Assembly (NCBI GenBank): GCA_016874875.1
Contig: VGTA01000025.1
Coordinates: 1-13,341, forward strand
Source of the DNA: Deltaproteobacteria bacterium
Lineage (GTDB): Bacteria > Myxococcota_A > Bradymonadia > UBA7976 > VGTA01
Length of the DNA: 13,341 bases
Direction of reading: 5' to 3'
How positions within the stretch are numbered: the first letter of the stretch is position 1; every line of letters begins with the position of its first letter. Positions 1 through 7,078 of this stretch are shown here, one piece after another. The notes below the pieces were generated by a model. It was not told the origin of the DNA and searched no databases. It saw only the letters and a list, made by a program, of their open reading frames with translations. Made by a program: the position numbers and the translations under genes.

Positions 1-3000
1 GAGGACGCCCTGCGGGACGGCGACCGCGTGTACGCGGTGCTGCGGGGGGTGGGGACGTCGAGCGACGGGCGCGGCGGGACGCTCATGAGCCCGGCGGCGG
101 AGGGGCAGGCGGCGGCGATGCGGGCGGCGTGGGCCGGACTCGACCCCTCGGCGGTGGGGCTCATCGAGGCGCACGGCACGGGCACCCCGGCGGGGGACGC
201 CGTGGAGCTCGAGTCGCTGCGGCGGGTCTTTGGCGGCGCCGGCGAGGCGCCGCCGGCCTACCTCGGGTCGGTGAAGTCCATGATCGGGCACGCCATGCCG
301 GCGGCGGGCGCCGCGGGGCTCATCAAGGCGGCGCTCGCGCTCTACCACGGCGTGCTGCCCCCCACCCTCGGCGCCGAGGAGCCCCACCCGGCGCTCGCCG
401 CCTCCCGCTTCGCCCTCCCCGCCGAGGCGCGCGCCTGGCCGCGCGACCTCCCCCGCCTCGCCGGCGTGAGCGCCTTTGGCTTTGGGGGCGTCAACGCCCA
501 CGTCGCCCTCGAGGCGCCCCCGGCGGCGCGGGCGGCGGTGAGTCTCCGCCCCCTCGCCGCGCACCTCAGCGAGTCGCGCCACCTCCTCGCCCTCGCCGCC
601 CCCTCCGCCGAGGGCCTCGCGGGCCTCCTTGAGGGCTGGGCGGCGCGCCTAGAGGGGGCGGCGGGGGACGCGGCGGAGGACGCGGCGGGGGGCGCGGCGG
701 CGCTGGCGCGCTCCACGCGCGAGGGGGAGGGCGACCACCGCGCCGCCCTGCTCGACCCCACCCCGCGCGCCCTCCGCGAGCTGGCGGCGGCGGCGCGGGG
801 GGGGGGGGCGCGCGGGGGGCGGGGGGGGGGGGGGCTGCGGGCGCGCGGCGCGCTCTGCGCCCAAGAGGGCGCCCCCCCGCCCCGCGTGGCGTGGATGTTC
901 CCCGGGGTGGAGGCCACCTTCGCCCCGCGCGTCGATGACCTCTGCGCGCGCCTCGGGCTCCCCGCCCCCGCCCTGCCCCCGGCGGGCCTCGGCGGCGGGG
1001 AGGAGGGCGCCGCGCCCCTCGACCGCGCGGCGCTCGGCGCGCGCGGAATCGGCGTGGTGCGCCTGGGGCTGGCGCTGGCGCGCGTTCTAGAGCGCGTGGG
1101 CGTGCCCGCCCACGACCTCTGCGGGCACAGCGTGGGCGAGTGGGCGGGGCTGGTGGCGGCGGGCTTCCTCGACGAGGGCGAGGTGGAGCGCTTTATCGGC
1201 GGCCTCGAGCCGCGCCACCTCGAGGTCCCCGACGTGGCGTTCGTGGCGGTGGGGGCGAGCCGCGCCCGCGCCGAGGAGCTGCTCGCCCCCCTCGGCCTCA
1301 CCCCCGCCGGCGGCGTCTTCTGCTCCCACGACAACTGCCCCCACCAGAGCGTGCTCTGCGCCCCCCCCGCCGCCGCCCGCGCCGCCGTGGAGGCGCTCAC
1401 GCGCGCGCAGGTGCTCGCTCGCGACCTCCCCTTCCGCTCCGGCTTCCACGCCCCCTACTTCCAGCCCCACGCCGACGCCCTCAGCGCCCACCTCGACACC
1501 TTCGCCCTGCGCGCCCCCCACACGCCCCTGTGGTCCGCCACCGCCCTCGCCCCCTACCCGGCGGGGCGCGCGGCGGTGCGCGCCCTCAGCGCCCGGCACC
1601 TGGTGGAGACCGTGCGCTTCCGCGAGCTCACCGAGGCGCTCTACGCCAGCGGCGCGCGCGCCTTTGTGCAGGTGGGCGTGGGCTCCCTCGCCAGCTTCGT
1701 GAGCGACACCCTGCGCGGGCGCCCGCACGTGGCGGTGGAGGCGCACAGCGAGCGCCTCGGCGCCCACGAGCAGCTCCTGCGCCTGTGCGCCGCCCTCTTC
1801 GCCGAGGGCCTCGACGTGCGCGTGGAGGCGCTCCAGGAGTCCTGCGACCCGCCGCCGCGCGCCCTCGCGCTGCGCCTCGGCGTCCCGTTCGTGCGCCTGC
1901 CGGCGGCGGAGCGCGGCCTCCTGCGCGGCGCGCGCGCCCCCGCTGCCCGCCCGGTCTCTGACGTGGGCGCCTGGCGGGGCGCCGCCACCTGCCCGGGGGC
2001 GCTCGCGCCGGCGGGGGAAGACACCTGGCGCGGGGAGTGGAGCGTGTCGGTGGAGGAGCAGCCGCACCTCCTCGACCACTGCTTCTTCCGCCAGCCCGCC
2101 GCGTGGCCCCACGTGCGCGACCGCTTCCCCGTGGTGCCCATGACCCTCTCGCTCCAGTGGGTGATGGAGGCGGCGCAGGCGCTCTGCGCGCCCGGGGAGC
2201 GCGTGGTGGGGGCGCGCGACGTGCGCGCCTCGCGCTGGGTGGAGGCGGCGCCGGCGCAGCGCCTCGCGGTGGAGGCGCGGCGCCTCGCCGACGACGCGGC
2301 GGGGCGCGGCGCGCTCGAGGTCACCCTCAAGGGCCACCTCAGCGCCGTGGCGATCACCGCGCGCGCCCCGCTCGCCCCGCCCCCCGCCCCGCCCCTCCCC
2401 CTGCGCGACGAGCGCCCCTCCCCCGTGCGCGGCGCGCAGATCTACGAGGACCGCTGGATGTTCCACGGCCCCGCCTACTACGGCGTCCACGAGGTGACGG
2501 CGCTCTCCCCCGACGGGATTCGCGGCGTCCTGCGCTGCCCCGCCGCCCCGGGGGCGCTCCTCGACGCCGTGGGGCAGCTCTTTGGGCTGTGGGTGATGCT
2601 GACGGCGCGCGAGGACCGCGTGGTGATGCCCGTGAGCCTCGAGGAGGTGCTCTTCTACGGCCCCCCCCCGCCCCCCGGCGCGCTCTTGCCCTGCGCGGTG
2701 TGGGTGGAGCGCCTCGACCGGCGCGAGGCGCGGGCGCGGATGTGCGTGTGGCGCGATGGCCGGGTGTGGGCCACGCTCGCGGGATGGCGCGACTGGCGCT
2801 TTGAGACGAGCGGGGCGCTGTGGGACCTCATGCGCTACCCCGAGCGCGCCCTCTACGCGCGCCCCCTCGTCCACACCCCCGCCCTCACCCTCACCCTCGC
2901 CGAGGGCGTGAGCGCCGCCGCCTCCTCGCGGGAGTTCCTCGTGGGGCGCTGCCTCACCGGCGCCGAGCGCGACGCCTACCGCGCCCTCGCCGCCCCCCGG

Positions 3001-3618
3001 CAGCAGGGCTGGCTCGCCGGGCGCATCGCGGCCAAGGACGCCGCCCGCGCCGCGCGCTGGGCCGCCTTCGTCGCCCGCCACCCCGCCGCCCCCCCGCCGG
3101 CGCTGTTCCCCGTGGAGGTGGCGGTGGAGCCCACGGCGAGCGGCGCGCCGCGCTTTGGGGCGGGCGCGGGGGAGGGCCTCTGGCTCTCGATCACGCACGC
3201 GGGCGGCGCGGCGGTGGCGGCGGTGAGCGCGCGCGGGCCCGTGGGCGTGGACCTCGAGCCCGTGGCGGCGCGCGAGGACTCCTGGGCCCGCGCCGCCTTC
3301 AGCGACGCCGAGCGCGCCCGCCTCGAGGCGCTCGCCCCGCCCGCCGCGCGCCCCCTGCTGCTCACGGCGGCGTGGTGCGCCAAGGAGGCCGCCGCCAAGG
3401 CCCTTGACGCCGGCCTCGGCGCGCCGCGCGCGTGGGAGGTGCTGGCGCTCTCGGGCGCCGCGGGCGCGGAGGGCGCCGCGGAGGGCGCCGCGGAGGTGCG
3501 CGCGCCGAGCGGGGCGCGCCTCGCCGCGCGCTGGCGCGCCCTAGACGTGGCGGGGGCGCGCTGCGTGCTGGCGCTCTGCGAGGTCGCCGACGAGGGCGCG
3601 GGGGCGCCCCCCGCCTAG
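1..3618 (+). CDS. Iterative type I PKS / PUFA-synthase-like subunit: KS(partial)-AT-DH-PPTase, 5' truncated
   Basis: The gene is open in frame from base 1, so it enters the window from upstream; 1205 codons are visible and the N-terminal half of the ketosynthase, including its catalytic Cys, lies outside. Numbering visible codons from base 1, the KS C-terminal half shows HGTGT (His58) and VKSMIGH (Lys92, His97), the two conserved KS histidines. A Gly/Ala-rich linker (about 215-285) leads to an acyltransferase with GHSVGEW (Ser377) and FHAPY (His483); Phe before that His fits malonyl specificity. A double-hotdog dehydratase follows (about 680-940): HLLDH...PVVPM, then FHGPAYYG and a DAVGQ motif (Asp855, Gln859). 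The C-terminus (about 1000-1195) is an Sfp-type phosphopantetheinyl transferase: SITH, GVDLE and WCAKEAAAKA. I see no acyl-carrier (DS) motif and no ketoreductase Rossmann motif, so partner subunits are needed. The architecture resembles PUFA, enediyne and other secondary-lipid synthases; the product is unknown. Confidence 0.9.
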   Translation, partial: EDALRDGDRVYAVLRGVGTSSDGRGGTLMSPAAEGQAAAMRAAWAGLDPSAVGLIEAHGTGTPAGDAVELESLRRVFGGAGEAPPAYLGSVKSMIGHAMPAAGAAGLIKAALALYHGVLPPTLGAEEPHPALAASRFALPAEARAWPRDLPRLAGVSAFGFGGVNAHVALEAPPAARAAVSLRPLAAHLSESRHLLALAAPSAEGLAGLLEGWAARLEGAAGDAAEDAAGGAAALARSTREGEGDHRAALLDPTPRALRELAAAARGGGARGGRGGGGLRARGALCAQEGAPPPRVAWMFPGVEATFAPRVDDLCARLGLPAPALPPAGLGGGEEGAAPLDRAALGARGIGVVRLGLALARVLERVGVPAHDLCGHSVGEWAGLVAAGFLDEGEVERFIGGLEPRHLEVPDVAFVAVGASRARAEELLAPLGLTPAGGVFCSHDNCPHQSVLCAPPAAARAAVEALTRAQVLARDLPFRSGFHAPYFQPHADALSAHLDTFALRAPHTPLWSATALAPYPAGRAAVRALSARHLVETVRFRELTEALYASGARAFVQVGVGSLASFVSDTLRGRPHVAVEAHSERLGAHEQLLRLCAALFAEGLDVRVEALQESCDPPPRALALRLGVPFVRLPAAERGLLRGARAPAARPVSDVGAWRGAATCPGALAPAGEDTWRGEWSVSVEEQPHLLDHCFFRQPAAWPHVRDRFPVVPMTLSLQWVMEAAQALCAPGERVVGARDVRASRWVEAAPAQRLAVEARRLADDAAGRGALEVTLKGHLSAVAITARAPLAPPPAPPLPLRDERPSPVRGAQIYEDRWMFHGPAYYGVHEVTALSPDGIRGVLRCPAAPGALLDAVGQLFGLWVMLTAREDRVVMPVSLEEVLFYGPPPPPGALLPCAVWVERLDRREARARMCVWRDGRVWATLAGWRDWRFETSGALWDLMRYPERALYARPLVHTPALTLTLAEGVSAAASSREFLVGRCLTGAERDAYRALAAPRQQGWLAGRIAAKDAARAARWAAFVARHPAAPPPALFPVEVAVEPTASGAPRFGAGAGEGLWLSITHAGGAAVAAVSARGPVGVDLEPVAAREDSWARAAFSDAERARLEALAPPAARPLLLTAAWCAKEAAAKALDAGLGAPRAWEVLALSGAAGAEGAAEGAAEVRAPSGARLAARWRALDVAGARCVLALCEVADEGAGAPPA
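797..834. repeat. Homopolymeric G tracts (G12, G6, G14) in the KS-AT linker
   Basis: Bases 797-808 are twelve G, about 814-819 are six G and 821-834 are fourteen G, separated by short GC dinucleotides. They lie inside the synthase reading frame and encode Gly/Arg-rich linker residues between the KS and AT domains. The frame before the tract (KS) and after it (AT) is the same, so the lengths as given keep the gene intact. Any gain or loss not divisible by three would cut off AT, DH and PPTase. This could be a slipping (phase-variable) tract, or a place where sequencing has miscounted. Confidence 0.85.
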
Positions 3619-5669
3619 ACGCGCGGCGCCTGCGCGCCCTGCCCTGGGCCCTCAGGCGGCGCGGGCGGCGGCGCGGGCGGCGACGCGGGCAGCCGCAGCC
3701 GCACCCGCGTCCCCCCCTCCGCGCGGCGCTCCACCACCACCGTCCCCCCCGCCTGCGTCGCGCGGTCGCGCATGGTCCGCAGCCCCAGCCCGCGCCCCGC
3801 CGCCCCCTCCGCCACGCCCACCCCGTCGTCCTCCACGAGGAGCTCCACCTGCCCCGGACCCAGCCCCAGCCCCAGCCCCTCCCCCTCCCCCTCCCAATCC
3901 GCCACGCGCCACGTGAGCCACACAGAGGCGCAGGAGGCGTGTCGGAGGGCGTTCTGCAGCGCCTCCTCCGCCACCCGCAGGGCCGTGAGGCGCGCCCCGG
4001 GGGTGAGGAGGTCTGAGAGGCGGGGCGTCACGTCCACCGCCGCCCGCAGCCCCACCCGCGCGAGCCCCTCCACCGCCGAGCGGAGGGCGCTCTCGAGCCC
4101 GAGGTCGAGCAGGCGCTGCGGGTACAGCCCGTGGGCGAGCTCGCGCGTCTCGTAGATGCCCTCCTCGGCGAGCGTGGAGATGCTCAGGAGCGCCTCGCGC
4201 TGCTGCGCGCCCTCCGCCCCCTCCCCGCGCCGCTCCGCCCACTCCGCCGCCTCCCGCATAATGATCAAGAAGCGGTGCCCAACGCTGTCGTGCAGGTCGC
4301 TCGCCAGCACCCGGTTGCGCTCGTCCTGCGCGTCGATCACGCGGCGCGCCGACTCCTCGCGCAGGGCGATGAGGTCGCGCGCGTGCGTCAGCTGCACGCG
4401 CTCGAGCTCGTGCTCGCGCGCCACGCCCTCCGCCTGCAGGTCGCGGATGCGGTCGGCGAGCGCCAGCGAGAGCAGCACCATCTCAAACGCCGAGCCCACC
4501 TGCAGCGCGTGCTCGGTGAACGGCGTGTGCGGAATCAGCCCTGTGAACTTGAGCGAGTACATCACGCCCCCCCCCAAGAAGAGGCCCCACGCGAGCATAA
4601 AGTACCCCGCCACCCTGCTCCCCTGCGCCAGCCGCAGCCCCCCCGCCACCAGGCAGGCCAAGACCGACAGCCCGCTCAGCGGACTCATGGCCGACTCCGC
4701 CGTGGGGGTGGGCCACGAGAGCGTAACGACGAACATCACATAGAGCGTGAGCAGCAGCCCGCGGAGCACCTTGTCCCAGCGCGGCAGCGCGCGCGCGGTC
4801 ATGAGGAGGCTGCGCGTGAAGCTGATGGTCGCGAACATCTGCAGCGTCACCAGCCCGCTGCCGCCGAGGCGACTCGGCGTCCACCCCGAGGCCCAGATGT
4901 AGCCGTTGCGCGCGGCGAAAAAGAACACGTTGGAGAGCAAAAAGAGCAGATACCACTGATAGGTGATGTCGCGCAGCGAGAGGAACAGGAAGGCGTTGTA
5001 GAGGAAGAGCCCCAGCGTGAGCCCATAGTAGAGCCCAAACAGGCGCTCGGCGCGCTGCTCGAGCCGCGCCCACTCGTCCCCCGACGAGACGCGCGCGGCG
5101 AACCCGAGGGGGGTGCTCTCCACGCGAAAGTACAGGTCCTCCACCACGCCGGGGCGGGGCTCAAAGGGGACCACCAGCGAGGTGGACGGCACCTCGCGGT
5201 CGGCGAGGGGCTGCTCGAGCCCCCCGCGCACCTCCACGCGCCGCCCCCCGCGCGGCACAAACGACGTGAGCTGCACAGGGCGCGGGTGCGAGAAGCTCAC
5301 GCGCCACCGCGGCGGCGCGGCGGGGTCGCGCGGCGTGGCGTCCACGACGCGCGCGTGAATCCACAGCACCCCCTGCTGGATGCGAATCGCCTCCCGCGGG
5401 CGGCGCGTGGGGCGCCACGCGCCGCGCGCCAGCGCCTCGTCGAGGGTGGCGTCCCCCCCCTCGTCGAGCCACACCTCCGCCCCGTCGCCGAGCAGCCAGC
5501 TCTCGCGGAGGCTGTGGAGCTCAATGACGCGGGGGGCTGCGGCGGCGGGGGCGGCGAGCAGGGCGGCGAGCAGGGCGGCGAGCAGGGCGGCGAGCAGAGG
5601 GGCGAGCAGGGCGGCGAGCAGGGGTGCGCTCAGGGGCGCGCTCAGGGGCGCGCGCGGCGCCTTGCGCAC
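3615..5669 (-). CDS. 7TMR-DISM sensor histidine kinase (HisKA_3 / HATPase, LytS/NarX-like output)
   Basis: 684 aa with a GTG start 6 nt after the response-regulator stop, so the two are one operon and probable partners. Residues 1-46 form a signal peptide built of LLAA repeats. Residues about 47-200 are an extracytoplasmic beta-rich domain of the 7TMR-DISMED2 type. Residues about 208-408 hold seven hydrophobic segments (7TMR-DISM_7TM), starting with LFGLYYGLTLGLFLYNAF. A coiled-coil linker (408-445) leads to the HisKA_3 dimerisation domain with DLHDSVGH, phospho-acceptor His460. The ATPase shows the N box EEALQNALRHA (568-578), DDGVGV (614-619) and GRGLGL (625-630). The tail from 661 is Pro/Ala-rich. 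It should sense an envelope or extracellular signal, often carbohydrate-like in this family, and phosphorylate the adjacent NarL-type regulator. An unusual Gly-Glu/Leu-Gly repeat at 593-604 interrupts the ATPase fold. The stop overlaps that of the converging synthase gene by 4 bp. Confidence 0.93.
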   Translation of the reverse strand: MRKAPRAPLSAPLSAPLLAALLAPLLAALLAALLAALLAAPAAAAPRVIELHSLRESWLLGDGAEVWLDEGGDATLDEALARGAWRPTRRPREAIRIQQGVLWIHARVVDATPRDPAAPPRWRVSFSHPRPVQLTSFVPRGGRRVEVRGGLEQPLADREVPSTSLVVPFEPRPGVVEDLYFRVESTPLGFAARVSSGDEWARLEQRAERLFGLYYGLTLGLFLYNAFLFLSLRDITYQWYLLFLLSNVFFFAARNGYIWASGWTPSRLGGSGLVTLQMFATISFTRSLLMTARALPRWDKVLRGLLLTLYVMFVVTLSWPTPTAESAMSPLSGLSVLACLVAGGLRLAQGSRVAGYFMLAWGLFLGGGVMYSLKFTGLIPHTPFTEHALQVGSAFEMVLLSLALADRIRDLQAEGVAREHELERVQLTHARDLIALREESARRVIDAQDERNRVLASDLHDSVGHRFLIIMREAAEWAERRGEGAEGAQQREALLSISTLAEEGIYETRELAHGLYPQRLLDLGLESALRSAVEGLARVGLRAAVDVTPRLSDLLTPGARLTALRVAEEALQNALRHASCASVWLTWRVADWEGEGEGLGLGLGPGQVELLVEDDGVGVAEGAAGRGLGLRTMRDRATQAGGTVVVERRAEGGTRVRLRLPASPPAPPPAPPEGPGQGAQAPRV
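3861..3896. repeat. Hexamer repeats (3 x CAGCCC, then 3 x CTCCC[C/A]) in the kinase ATPase domain
   Basis: Six consecutive 6-bp units, three CAGCCC followed by three CTCCC(C/A), lie inside the sensor-kinase gene. On the coding strand they give alternating GEGEGE then LGLGLG (kinase residues about 593-604), just before the strand leading into the DDGVGV ATP-binding motif. All units are multiples of three, so length changes stay in frame. Confidence 0.8.
5551..5646. repeat. 12-bp minisatellite in the kinase signal peptide
   Basis: Six units of GCGGCGAGCAGG (two with a single mismatch) fill 5551-5622. Two more diverged 12-bp units (GG[T/C]GCGCTCAGG) follow to 5646. On the minus strand they encode the LLAA/LSAP tetrapeptide series that makes up the hydrophobic core of the sensor-kinase signal peptide. 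Unit gain or loss would change the length of the hydrophobic core without a frameshift. Confidence 0.88.
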
Positions 5670-5675
5670 GAGCCC

Positions 5676-6347
5676 TCAGCCCTCTTCGCCGAGCGCCCCG
5701 CTCTGCGAGAGCGAGAGCGCCAGCTCGAGGAGGCGGTGGGGGCCGCGCAGGTCGAGCTTGCGGCAGATGCTGGCGCGGTGATTCTCCACCGTCCGCACGC
5801 TCACGTTGAGCGCCATCGCCACCTCGCGGCTCGTGAGGCGACGCCCCACCAGCTTGAGCACGCGCCGCTCGGTGGGCGTGAGCGACATCGCGCGCTCGAG
5901 CGTCCCCTGCGCCAGCTCCTCGGAGCCGAGCGGGGCGGCGGGCTGCGCGAGGACGAACGCCTCGTCCCCGCTGAGGCAGCGCCGCGCGCAGCCGCACAGG
6001 ACGTCGATGGGGGCCGATTTGGTCACGTACCCCGCCGCCCCCTCGGCGCGCGCGCGCTCTCGGTAGGCGGCGTCGTCGTGCATGCTCACGATGAGCACGT
6101 GCCCCTTGAGCCCCTCGACGCGCGCCTGCCGGAGCAGCCCAAAGCCGCCCCCGTCGGGGAGCGAGAGGTCGAGGCTGACGAGGTCAAAGACGCCCGCGCG
6201 CCACCGCGCGAGGCCTGAGGCGACGTCGACCGCCTCCTGCACCTCCGCGCCGGCGAAGAGGGCGCGCAGCGAGGCGGCGAGGCCCACGCGGAAGACGGGG
6301 TGGTCGTCGATCACGAGGACGCGCAGGGCGGCGTGTGGTAGTGTCAT
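5676..6347 (-). CDS. NarL/FixJ-family response regulator
   Basis: 223 aa. The receiver domain (7-123) has the acidic pair Asp14-Asp15 (VIDDHP), phospho-acceptor Asp60 (FDLVSLDLSLPD), Ser88 and Lys110 (GYVTKSAP). The GerE/LuxR-type DNA-binding helix-turn-helix is at about 156-213: LTPTERRVLKLV, then TSREVAMALNVSVRTVENHR. It is the expected cytoplasmic output of the 7TM kinase encoded 6 nt downstream in the same operon. I chose the ATG at 6347 because the receiver fold starts eight residues later; the frame stays open upstream to a TTG at 6449, but those residues are low-complexity and would cross the hairpin and promoter-like motif. No clear Shine-Dalgarno precedes the ATG. The leader carries two direct copies of GGGTGAGCCGAG (6349-6360 and 6362-6373). 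Confidence 0.93.
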   Translation of the reverse strand: MTLPHAALRVLVIDDHPVFRVGLAASLRALFAGAEVQEAVDVASGLARWRAGVFDLVSLDLSLPDGGGFGLLRQARVEGLKGHVLIVSMHDDAAYRERARAEGAAGYVTKSAPIDVLCGCARRCLSGDEAFVLAQPAAPLGSEELAQGTLERAMSLTPTERRVLKLVGRRLTSREVAMALNVSVRTVENHRASICRKLDLRGPHRLLELALSLSQSGALGEEG

Positions 6348-6388
6348 GGGGTGAGCCGAGAGGGTGAGCCGAGGGGCGAGCGGGGGGG

Positions 6389-6415
6389 CCTGCGGCGGGC
6401 GCGGCGCGCCGCAGG
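6389..6415. promoter_or_regulatory. Inverted repeat / hairpin in the response-regulator leader
   Basis: CCTGCGGCG (6389-6397) and CGCCGCAGG (6407-6415) form a perfect 9-bp inverted repeat around a 9-nt loop. It sits between the promoter-like motif at 6431-6459 and the regulator ATG at 6347, so it would lie near the 5' end of the transcript. It could be an operator, for example for autoregulation, or an RNA leader hairpin. In DNA this GC-rich, a chance palindrome is possible. Confidence 0.45.
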
Positions 6416-6430
6416 TCTGCCGCCGCTCGT

Positions 6431-6459
6431 GGAGTAAGCCCTCAATCAAGTGAACGCAA
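6431..6459 (-). promoter_or_regulatory. Promoter-like motif TTGCGTTCAC-N13-TACTCC, regulator-kinase operon
   Basis: Read on the minus strand, TTGCGTTCAC is followed after 13 nt by TACTCC, 84 nt ahead of the regulator ATG. The same 16 bases with the same spacing occur on the plus strand at 7002-7030. Taking TTGCGT as -35 and TACTCC as -10 gives a 17-nt spacer, the normal bacterial value. The motif lies in one of the few less GC-rich patches of the window. That it is a promoter is inference; it could also be a regulator site. Confidence 0.55.
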
Positions 6460-6470
6460 CAGCAATAGAC

Positions 6471-6475
6471 AGGAG
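6471..6475 (+). promoter_or_regulatory. Shine-Dalgarno AGGAG deciding the CYTH start
   Basis: AGGAG ends 7 nt before the ATG at 6483. The frame is also open from a GTG at 6450, which has no such site and would add eleven residues not needed by the CYTH fold. This fixes 6483 as the start. Confidence 0.75.
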
Positions 6476-6482
6476 CGAGGGC

Positions 6483-6959
6483 ATGGGAATCGAAATTGAG
6501 CGGAAGTACTTAGTTGAGGGGGAGCCGTGGCGCGCCTGGGGCGAGGGGGTGCCCTATCAGCAGGGCTACCTCTCGCGCGGCGCCCACAGCACCACGCGGG
6601 TGCGGCTCGCCGGCGCCGTGGGGCAGCTCACCGTCAAGGGCAAGACCGAGGGCATCAGCCGCCTCGAGTTCGAGTACGAGATCCCCGCCGCGGACGCCGA
6701 GGAGCTCATCGCGCTGTGCGAGGGGGGCGTGATTCTCAAGCGCCGCTGGCGCGTCCCGCACGGCGACCACGTGTGGGAGGTGGACGTCTTTGAGGGCGAC
6801 AACGCCGGCCTGGTGGTGGCGGAGATCGAGCTTCAGAGCCCCGACGAGTCCTTCGCGCGCCCCGCCTGGCTCGGCGAGGAGGTGAGCCACGACCCCCGCT
6901 ACTCCAACGGCGCCCTCTCGCGACACCCGTGGCGGGCGTGGGGCGCGCGCGAGGGCTGA
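6483..6959 (+). CDS. CYTH-domain triphosphate tunnel protein (probable inorganic triphosphatase)
   Basis: 158 aa, a single CYTH domain without the CHAD partner domain. The signature EIERK is at residues 4-8. The remaining charged tunnel strands are visible: RVRL (39-42), LTVKGK (49-54), EFEYEI (62-67), KRRWRV (86-91), EVDVF (99-103) and AEIEL (113-117). The end, SHDPRYSNGALSRHP, matches the usual CYTH C-terminus. Stand-alone proteins of this short bacterial type mostly hydrolyse inorganic triphosphate with a divalent metal; adenylate cyclase (class IV) or thiamine-triphosphatase activity cannot be excluded from sequence. It is cytoplasmic and has no signal peptide. It is divergent from the regulator operon and ahead of the lipase-kinase group, with no obvious functional link to either. 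Confidence 0.92.
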   Translation: MGIEIERKYLVEGEPWRAWGEGVPYQQGYLSRGAHSTTRVRLAGAVGQLTVKGKTEGISRLEFEYEIPAADAEELIALCEGGVILKRRWRVPHGDHVWEVDVFEGDNAGLVVAEIELQSPDESFARPAWLGEEVSHDPRYSNGALSRHPWRAWGAREG

Positions 6960-6994
6960 GGCGCCTCTGCGCGCGTGAGGCGCATCTGCGCGCG
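6957..6994. repeat. 19-bp tandem duplication starting at the CYTH stop codon
   Basis: The 19 bases 6957-6975, beginning with the TGA stop, are repeated at 6976-6994 with one mismatch (TGAGGCGC[C/A]TCTGCGCGCG). TGCGCGCG at 6968-6975 can also pair with CGCGCGCA at 6989-6996, giving an 8-bp stem with a 13-nt loop. There is no T-tract, so a classical terminator is not supported. Confidence 0.75.
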
Positions 6995-7001
6995 CACCCC
7001 C

Positions 7002-7030
7002 TTGCGTTCACACCCCGTTCCGCGTACTCC
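7002..7030 (+). promoter_or_regulatory. Promoter-like motif TTGCGTTCAC-N13-TACTCC, lipase-kinase group
   Basis: TTGCGTTCAC at 7002-7011 and TACTCC at 7025-7030, 48 nt before the hydrolase ATG. It is identical in sequence and spacing to the motif upstream of the response-regulator operon at 6431-6459 on the other strand. TTGCGT to TACTCC is 17 nt, the normal -35/-10 spacing. It is the only promoter-like sequence I see between the CYTH gene and the hydrolase. Function is inferred. Confidence 0.55.
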
Positions 7031-7078
7031 TAAACCCCACGCCGCCCCCCTCTCGGCGGCGCGCGCCGAGGTGCCACC

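Noticed and set aside
1087..3198. 703-codon open frame on the minus strand opposite the synthase
   Set aside because: Same reason: it mirrors AT, DH and PPTase codons and has a composition typical of a GC shadow.
4131..6218. 695-codon open frame on the plus strand opposite the sensor kinase and regulator
   Set aside because: It is antisense to two genes with full domain motifs. Its product is His/Arg/Glu low-complexity with no recognisable domain. Long antisense frames are expected at this GC content.
6348..6449. N-terminal extension of the response regulator to a TTG start
   Set aside because: The extra 34 residues are low-complexity, precede a complete receiver domain and would overlap the putative promoter and hairpin.
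6968..6996. 8-bp stem after the CYTH gene as a rho-independent terminator
   Set aside because: The stem arises from the tandem duplication and is followed by C-rich sequence, not T.
6990..7006. Possible sigma-54 element before the hydrolase (TTGC at 7002)
   Set aside because: No TGGCAC at the required distance; the GG element is missing. The TTGC belongs to the shared 16-base motif.
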